A stretch of DNA of 64,000 nt from Hofstenia miamia. Lineage: Eukaryota; Xenacoelomorpha; Acoela. Of the stretch, positions 58,286 through 64,000 are shown one piece after another. The notes beneath the pieces are model-generated. The model was not told the DNA's origin. It saw only the letters and a list, made by a program, of their open reading frames with translations, and made no database searches. Both the position numbers and the translations under genes were made by a program. Numbering within the stretch: position 1 is the first letter of the stretch; the number at the start of each line of letters is the position of its first letter. Where the stretch lies: positions 212,511 through 276,510 of the forward strand of contig SCFE01000015.1 in assembly GCA_004352715.1 (NCBI GenBank), in the 5' to 3' direction.

Positions 58286-59636
58286 NAAGCTTTTGTATTC
58301 CCTGTCTGTGTTTTATAACTGTTTCACCATTCTGTCAGCTTTTCTTTATTCCATACTGCTTTCTTGTAGATATGAGCATTGTTTTCAATTGTTGCCTGTA
58401 TGTCAATGGGTTTCCTAATCATATTCTCCAACTTGTCATCCATGTCACATTTAATTTCAAATTGGGTTCAAATATTCTCTGGCATTCCCTTGCAAATGTG
58501 GGAAAAAGGTCGTATTTTGAATATTTGTTTCCCTTTGAGCTGAGTGTCACCAGTCACTCCACCTGCTGGATGTAATTTCATATGTTGTCTCTGATTAACA
58601 GTTTGTAGTCTTGTTTCATGTCAGTATCTAAGAGTAGATAGTGTTGGGATGCCACTCCTGTTAGGTATAATGGAAATCTTGCAGCTGCTGCCTGTTGGTT
58701 TACTTTCCTTTCAGCCATTGTGATCTTAAACATTTGCAGCAATTCAAGAAAAGTTGGGTTGTAGCTTTCACCTTTCTCTTGAATTTTGGCAAGGTTGCTT
58801 TGTTTTGTTACGACTGTATTCTGGTAGCATCAAGCTCTTGTAGGTTGGTCTCCTTTGTACATTTGTCTATTCATTTATTGTGAGTTGGTTCATTACTGCT
58901 TTTGTAATTTCATCAATAATTTTTTTTTCTCTTCTTCCTCTTCTTCTTCTGCTTCTGTAAATCATTTCTTGAAATTTGTGGGTGACGCCTGTAGGCTCCT
59001 CTCTTTTAATTGCTGAACTGTTATTTCATGCATTCTTGTTGCATTTGGATTTTCCTCTTTGTTTTCTCATATCACTCTCAGTTTGTATCTCAGATCTTCT
59101 AGCTCTCATTTCTGGTTTTCACAGTTCTTGTCTCTGTCCAGCTCTGTTGACCTGAGCTTGTCTTGTAGCTGTTCTATTTCTTGGGCTTGAATGTTGTTGT
59201 CTAGAATTAGCTGCCTGTTTTGATCTTCTAATTGTTGGCATATGTTTTCCCATTTTGTGTTCTGCTCCTGGAAGCATTTGTTTGATTGTGCTAATTGTGT
59301 TGTTAGTGCTTTAATGTCTTTCTGGAAGTTTTCACTTTGTTTCTCTAGGTGATTGTCCATTTCAATTTTTAGTTCATTCATTGTGTTTTCATTCTCCTGC
59401 TCCAGTTTTGCCATTCTTTCCACCAACAATTGTATCTCAGATCTTAGTATTGTTTCTGTTTTATTTGTTTGTCTTAAAATATTTAAGACTTCACTGGATC
59501 CTGTTTCTGGGGACATGTATAGGGTTTCCAGTTCTGTGGGGGATACATCTGTTTCAGAGCATGTTCTCCTTGGGGTGGGGGTTGCCTTGCTTGTGCCTTT
59601 CTTGGTGATACCTTTCCTTCCTCTTGTATTTGTCAT
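57600..59636 (-). pseudogene. Gag of the gypsy-like element
   Basis: ATG at 59,636 opens 176 codons: a basic, Thr/Arg-rich start (MTNTRGRKGITKKGTSKATP), then a long coiled coil (heptad Leu/Glu/Gln, residues ~55-175) to a TGA at 59,106. The same frame continues with a second TGA (59,067-59,069). After an A9 run (a frameshift) the capsid-like part reads YNPTFLELLQMFKITMAERK, AAARFPLYLTG, LLLDTDMKQDYKLLIRDN. The assembly contains the 977-bp middle twice. CC-CA-NC-PR-RT-RH-IN order is complete on this strand. Confidence 0.8.
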
Positions 59637-59785
59637 TTTGATTTACAATTAGTAGTGGCTAGCAGTTTGGTAAGTAACCCAATACTATTTAGGTATGCTA
59701 TCATCACAGTTCCTCTCCATGGTTCCATGGTGGACTCTGGCCAAATCTGATATCTGAACCAATCCACATTCATGTTCCTCTGTAG

Positions 59786-60440
59786 GTCATGAAATGTTCT
59801 AACTGTGACTGTTTATACCAAAATTTCTCTAATGATGCAATCCTCAAGCAACACAACTGCAATGTAATAGATAAGCACATGTGTTGTAATTGTTAATTAC
59901 CCAGTGGTTATGTAAGCAGCTGTTGTGGGGCTATACACAGCATGCTAAATCAGTGGTTTTCTGTATTACATTATTAGCATGATTTGCCATAGAGAATTTA
60001 CATGAAGTTGCTTTGGTCCTTTTGTAGTATCCACTACCAGGCTTCAACAGAGAGTTAATTATTCTTTTAAATTATTATTTCCTGTTGCATGTGAGTAGGG
60101 ATGCACTGATATTAATTCTTTACTCTGACATGAGATACATTGTTATTAACTTGTATTAATTTCAAGTAACCCAATACTATTCAGGTATGCTGTCCTTGCA
60201 GTTCCTCTCCATGATTCCACTGTGGACTCTGGCCAACTCTGATCTCTGAACCAATCCACATTTCATGTGCCTCGGTTGTTGATTGAGTAGTTGCAAGTCT
60301 CAGCTCAACAAAGTAACTTATGTGTTCCGTATCCTAACTCAGTGCAGCTTTCAAGGCTGGATGTAACTGACTTAAATTCAATTTGTAATGTGTAATTTTG
60401 TACTTCACAACCTGGCAATGTCACTAGTTGCTTAATAATT
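59786..60440. repeat. ~655-bp direct repeat, copy 1
   Basis: Begins TCATGAAATGTTCTAACTGT and runs to the CTGGCAATGTCACTAG region. It matches 60,892-61,545 with scattered substitutions (about 98% by eye). Because the copies are diverged and separated by ~450 bp, this is a genuine internal repeat rather than a contig overlap. Confidence 0.85.
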
Positions 60441-60520
60441 ACAATATTATCACAGCCTTTAAAAATCAATGATTTCTCCTTGCAATTCACAGTTGTATTC
60501 CCAAAGAATTTTCTACCCAA
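60305..60520 (-). CDS. Short Cys-containing ORF repeated in the LTR-like units
   Basis: A 71-codon frame, MGRKFFGNTTVNCKEKSLIF, then KQLVTLPGCEVQNYTLQ and a second half with two cysteines, ending HKLLC. The last ~45 residues recur in the second direct repeat (about 61,540-61,415) and in the inverted segment at 46,750-46,880, with few changes, one copy having a stop. There are four cysteines and two N-glycosylation-type motifs (NTT, NYT). Too short to name. It could be a fragment of an envelope-like or other accessory protein, or fortuitous. Confidence 0.35.
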   Translation of the reverse strand: MGRKFFGNTTVNCKEKSLIFKGCDNIVIIKQLVTLPGCEVQNYTLQIEFKSVTSSLESCTELGYGTHKLLC

Positions 60521-60891
60521 CTATATGATGTGATAAAACATCTTCAATGAGAACAATGTTCTCAGTACCATCCATTTAGTCAAACAGTCTGGCATACAAT
60601 CCATTCTAAATTCATTAGTATTAATGACATGTTTTTTACAATCATTGAATTCTCTGTCTTATGAGAATAATAACACACATTTTTGTAATTAAAACTACAG
60701 AGTAAAATAATTCTTAGCTCAAATTAAGACAAAATAATTTGATACTTAAATTTTAATATTTGGCAAGTTTAATGAAGGGTCCATTAAAGGACCATACCCA
60801 TTTTGTAAAGATCTTGGTCATTTTTATTTAGCTAAGTTATTTATAATTTTTAGACATATTTAACAATGTTAAAATATAAAATATATAAATG

Positions 60892-61545
60892 GTCATGAAA
60901 TGTTCTAACTGTGACTGTTTATACCAAAATTTCTCTAATGATGCAATCCTCAAGCAACACAACTGCAATGTAATAGATAAGCACATGTGTTGTAATTGTT
61001 AATTACCCAGTGGTTATGTAAGCAGCTGTTGTGGGGCTATACACAGCATGCTAAATCAGTGGTTTTCTGTATTACATTATTAGCATGATTTGCCATAGAG
61101 AATTTACATGAAGTTGCTTTGGTCCTTTTGTAGTGTCCACTACCAGGCTTCAACAGAGAGTTAATTATTCTTTTAAATTATTATTTCCTGTTGCATGTGA
61201 GTAGGGATGCACTGATATTAATTCTTTACTCTGACATGAGATACATTGTTATTAACTTGTATTAATTTCAAGTAACCCAATACTATTCAGGTATGCTGTC
61301 CTTGCAGTTCCTCTCTGTGATTCCACTGTGGCATCTGGCCAACTCTGATCTCTGAACCAATCCACATTTCATGTGCCTCGGTTGTTGATTGAATAGTTGC
61401 AAGTCTCAGCTCAACAAAGTAACTTATGTGTTCCCTATCCTAACTCAGTGCAGCTCTCAAGGCTGGATGTAACTGACTTAAACTCACTTTGTAATGTGTA
61501 ATTTTGTACTTCACAACCTGGCAATGTCACTAGCTGCTTAATATA
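60892..61545. repeat. ~655-bp direct repeat, copy 2
   Basis: Partner of 59,786-60,440. After it, the sequence continues into the unit also found at 46.6-47.5 kb and 38.4-38.9 kb. Confidence 0.85.
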
Positions 61546-62245
61546 CATTACTTCAGCCATAAACCAATAACTATTGGCTTTAATTAACATACTTGCAACT
61601 TCCTACCTTACATTTAGATAACAATACATGCTCGGTATTTTTATTAGTCTATTTATAGGTCACCTAATTAGACAATGTAATATAGATATTACCTAGAGTA
61701 GGCTACCTAGCCTTATCTCTGATAATCAATTATTTAATACATGCAAACAAATGAATCAATAGTCAGCTAAATGGAGAAAAACTCCTATTCATACATCTAA
61801 CATAAATGCAGGTTCATGGCTTGGATCAAGGACCCCCGAATCGCTCCCGATGTGTGCCCAAGCTACTACTACTGCATCTACCATTTAGCTTGACATGATT
61901 TATAAATAAGCAAACCGAATAAAATCTAAAGATAAGATTTTCAAAGAATTTACTTCAACAGTTTCCAAATTGATTCTCACTCTATTTATAGTTAAATTCA
62001 TTTGAAATTTGAATTTATTTGTCTGCCAAAATGGCTAAAAATAATGGAAGCGTTTTTCCCCCTTTGTTTAGTCAAATTATTTGTCGACAAGTGCTAATTT
62101 GCTATATTGTTTCTTAGTTGCATCTTACAAACATAATGATAATAATTAAATTTAAATTATTTATAATCAATAAATAATAATTTGATCTTAATTCTGACTA
62201 ATCATCGGATCTTTTCTTCTTAGCAGCATTATGCTTTGGATTATG

Positions 62246-62990
62246 CTACACACCCTCCTCAGCTTGCGTTATTTTTAGCACTGCTCGTTCTCCGTGGACT
62301 AATTCATCAGCTTTTCTAATTACTGTTTCCACGCAGGGGTCGCTCCAGCTTGTAGTCGCAAATTCAGGTTGTTTTGTCATCTTGAGTACCGCCTCTCTTT
62401 CTGTTGTTATGGTGCTATGATAGCGTAAAAACTTTGCCTCTTTGATCTTTTCTGAGATTGGTGTTATCTCTCTGAGTTCATTCATTTTGGCTGAAAAAAT
62501 GTCCTAAAATTTCCTGTAGAGATGTATGCCCTTTATCACTATCATCAATGTCATTTGCGTGTCTGCTCTACCTGTATGCGCCATTTCTTCACGTATTGTT
62601 GTGTTCAGATACAAAAATGTGAAAACTTTCCTGAGGCTTCTTGTGTTTGCTACGTCTTTGTAGAAGAAACTTATGTTTTCTTTAACTTCTTTTTCTGTAA
62701 TCATTGTTGGATCGTTCTTGTTTAACCTCATCATTGTTACTATTTCCACATGTTTAGTGACATCGTAGAATTGGTATTTCTTGTCCCACAGATCTAGATT
62801 GACCACATCGTTCACTCCCAAATATAGCATTATCGCCTTTGTTGTTTGTTTGTCTATTTCATCTCGTAATTTGTTTAGTTGCTCATTTATTGGTTTCCCT
62901 TGTGTGTACAGCTGATAAGGAGTTATTGCTCCTTCAACATATACTCTTTGTTTGTTGTCAGTAGTGATATTAAGGCAGGCTTGATCCCAC
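62246..62990 (-). CDS. Unrecognised ORF starting inside the right inverted repeat
   Basis: Minus strand: an open stretch beginning upstream of 62,992 (frame open from a TAG near 63,055; no ATG in it) with LDIAELKVILWDQACLNITT, then TTKAIMLYLGVNDVVNLDLW, FYKDVANTRSLRKVFTFLYL, a TAG at 62,504, and continuing SAKMNELREITPISEKIKEA to ERAVLKITQAEEGV and a TAG at 62,246, the last stop lying at the boundary with the LTR-like repeat. The stop at the boundary suggests the frame is truncated by insertion of that repeat. Its opening codons are duplicated in the left arm (49,123-49,155). Possibly the 5' portion of the same unknown polyprotein as 52,147-49,205. No family recognised. Confidence 0.5.
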
Positions 62991-63500
62991 AAAATGACCT
63001 TGAGCTCTGCGATATCAAGGGGGTGTTTGCAAATGTTAATTAGTGAGTCATTCTACTTGACAGGTGTTTTGACATCTTACTAATGGGTTTTTAGTGACGT
63101 CAGATATTTTTAAGTATGTCTACTAATGGATTTCAATTAGTAATGCTTTTAATTGATTTACATGTTGGGGCCATTTTTTGGTATGAGTAATTTCACTTTG
63201 ATAATATCACGGGCCATTTTTTTGGTATGAGTAATTTCACTTTGATAATATCACATTTGTTTGCATTATGCCATGTTAATATATACCTTATTATAACAAC
63301 CCCTATCGGGATACGTACACATAATATTACAAACTAATTTTACATAATTTCGAAAAGGTTATACATACATTGCTTATATCGTTTTTGAGAGGCTTCAAAA
63401 AACATATTTCGCATTTTGTAAAAATATTCCTTGTTATCACACATTTTCGTTTTCGTCAATACATGTGGAAAATATTAAACATAGTTAAACAAAAAGTGAT
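62959..63500. repeat. Right arm of the ~550-bp inverted repeat
   Basis: Partner of 48,573-49,156. It differs by a local ~47-bp tandem duplication (GAGTAATTTCACTTTGATAAT at about 63,185 and 63,230) and by substitutions in the outer third. It contains the start of the ORF at 62,990. Retains CpGs (TTTTCGAAAT, GACGTCA). Confidence 0.88.
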
Positions 63501-63650
63501 CGCAATCCGTTGTAATAAAAACGTTTAAAATTTTTATAGACACTAGTAAAAAACACGATTGTCTAGTTTACATGTTAAAAAACAAAACTAATTTAATACA
63601 CATGGAAAAATATTAAATATAGAAATTAAACAAAGAGATCGCATATTCGC
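63459..63650. repeat. Two ~52-bp units outside the right arm
   Basis: AATACATGTGGAAAATATTA... at 63,459-63,510 and a related AATACACATGGAAAAATATT... at 63,595-63,650, each ending AGTGATCGCA or GAGATCGCA. A third relative is the outer edge of the left arm (48,574-48,625, inverted). They may be terminal subrepeats. Confidence 0.6.
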
Positions 63651-64000
63651 TATACTTAATGGTGTAATACATAATAAAACCAGTATACATTTTCGGAAAG
63701 AGTACCGAAATTCGCCTTATAAAAAAATGCTGCATGCAATCTTATTTATTAATATAATTTATACACACTCATATACATTTTTTCAAAAAATAAATATACA
63801 CGCTTGCAGATTGTTACATCTTTTACCAACTTTTATACATCTAACTTTTTCTTTACCATCTCTTTTGGTTTATTTTTTTTTTGGGTTGTACACATTTGGT
63901 GACCATTTCACTGCTTTTATCAACTTTTCCATGTTGTTCACTCTTACTTGCTTTTTATAATGTTATATGGTTGCATGCATTACATGGGTTTTCCGGCTTT
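63651..64000. other. No gene seen
   Basis: AT-rich sequence with CpG at normal level. The frame at 63,727-63,960 is T-rich and hydrophobic by composition, with no supporting features. Confidence 0.5.

Larger units (their letters stand above)
59640..62252 (-). repeat. LTR-like region upstream of gag
   Basis: Non-coding repeat region between gag and a sharp boundary at 62,252, where in element orientation the sequence begins TGTAGCATAATCC (a TG start, as LTRs have). The same boundary occurs at 38,918. The opposing 3' LTR is not found beyond the integrase, so the limits and the LTR interpretation are tentative. It includes the direct repeats below. Confidence 0.55.

Noticed and set aside
56068-58883. 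Many plus-strand frames of 60-120 codons between 49.7 and 59.6 kb
   Set aside because: They are antisense shadows of the minus-strand gag/pol frames, rich in Ser/Phe/Cys because of the complement of Lys/Glu codons.
53492-59636. Possible alternative genetic code (TGA sense) in the retroelement
   Set aside because: FAM136A and the 191-aa gene use the standard code. The retroelement also has TAA and TAG stops and frameshifts. The local CpG erosion explains TGA at former CGA codons.
48573-63500. Polinton/Maverick or viral interpretation of the inverted-repeat-bounded region
   Set aside because: No protein-primed DNA polymerase, packaging ATPase, or capsid motif was found. The only integrase belongs to a gypsy-type gag-pol array.
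1-64000. CRISPR arrays, tRNA and rRNA genes
   Set aside because: No regularly spaced identical repeats of CRISPR type. No tRNA cloverleaf could be completed around the one GTTCGAAT-like word (7,755). No rRNA-like conserved GC-rich tract.

Overview
The window is AT-rich, repeat-dense DNA from a metazoan, most likely an invertebrate. The evidence is GT-AG introns, AATAAA polyadenylation signals, a recognisable FAM136A orthologue, and a transposon mix of non-LTR, Penelope-like, hAT, piggyBac and Ty3/gypsy-like elements. The species cannot be named from the sequence. It is a draft scaffold with four 1000-N gaps (6560-7559, 37399-38398, 40434-41433, 47573-48572), smaller gaps inside AT microsatellites, and single-N joins at 895, 3497, 45893, 46599, 52652 and 58286. 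Most single-N joins sit between copies of the same sequence, so some duplications are probably assembly artefacts.

Layout. 1-1,010: AT microsatellites, a Penelope-like (GIY-YIG) fragment and a threefold ~100-bp repeat. 1,914-18,130: at least four decayed non-LTR retrotransposon copies, all on the minus strand, with reverse transcriptase, endonuclease and ORF1 pieces. 20,082-20,444: an 85-bp near-perfect inverted repeat. 20,664-26,350: the genic core, two divergently transcribed two-exon genes. FAM136A is on the minus strand (146 aa; exon and reading frame fit exactly). On the plus strand is a 191-aa Lys/Glu-rich protein that I reconstructed by splicing and cannot name. 28,247-28,523 and 29,427-29,730 hold two weaker exon candidates. 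30,976-32,330: a hAT transposase relic split by a 536-bp TTAA-flanked piggyBac-type MITE. 33,296-34,982: three copies of a hAT-type MITE, one with an exact 8-bp target duplication.

34,000-63,500 is a large nested retroelement block on a very different base background. CpG is almost absent from 34.0 to 45.9 kb, and paired copies show CG replaced by TG or CA. It holds LTR-gag-LTR and solo-LTR versions of one small element (35.8-37.4 versus 41.4-44.1 kb), a detached gypsy RT fragment (45.9-46.6 kb), and a long minus-strand gag-protease-RT-RNaseH-integrase element (59.6-53.2 kb) with TGA stops and a lost RT catalytic motif. Around it lie unrecognised ORFs (62.99-62.25 and 52.15-49.2 kb), and the whole is bounded by ~550-bp inverted repeats (48,573-49,156 and 62,959-63,500).

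The best candidates for something undescribed are the unrecognised ORFs inside the inverted repeats and the sharply bounded CpG erosion. Neither can be settled without database searches and long reads.
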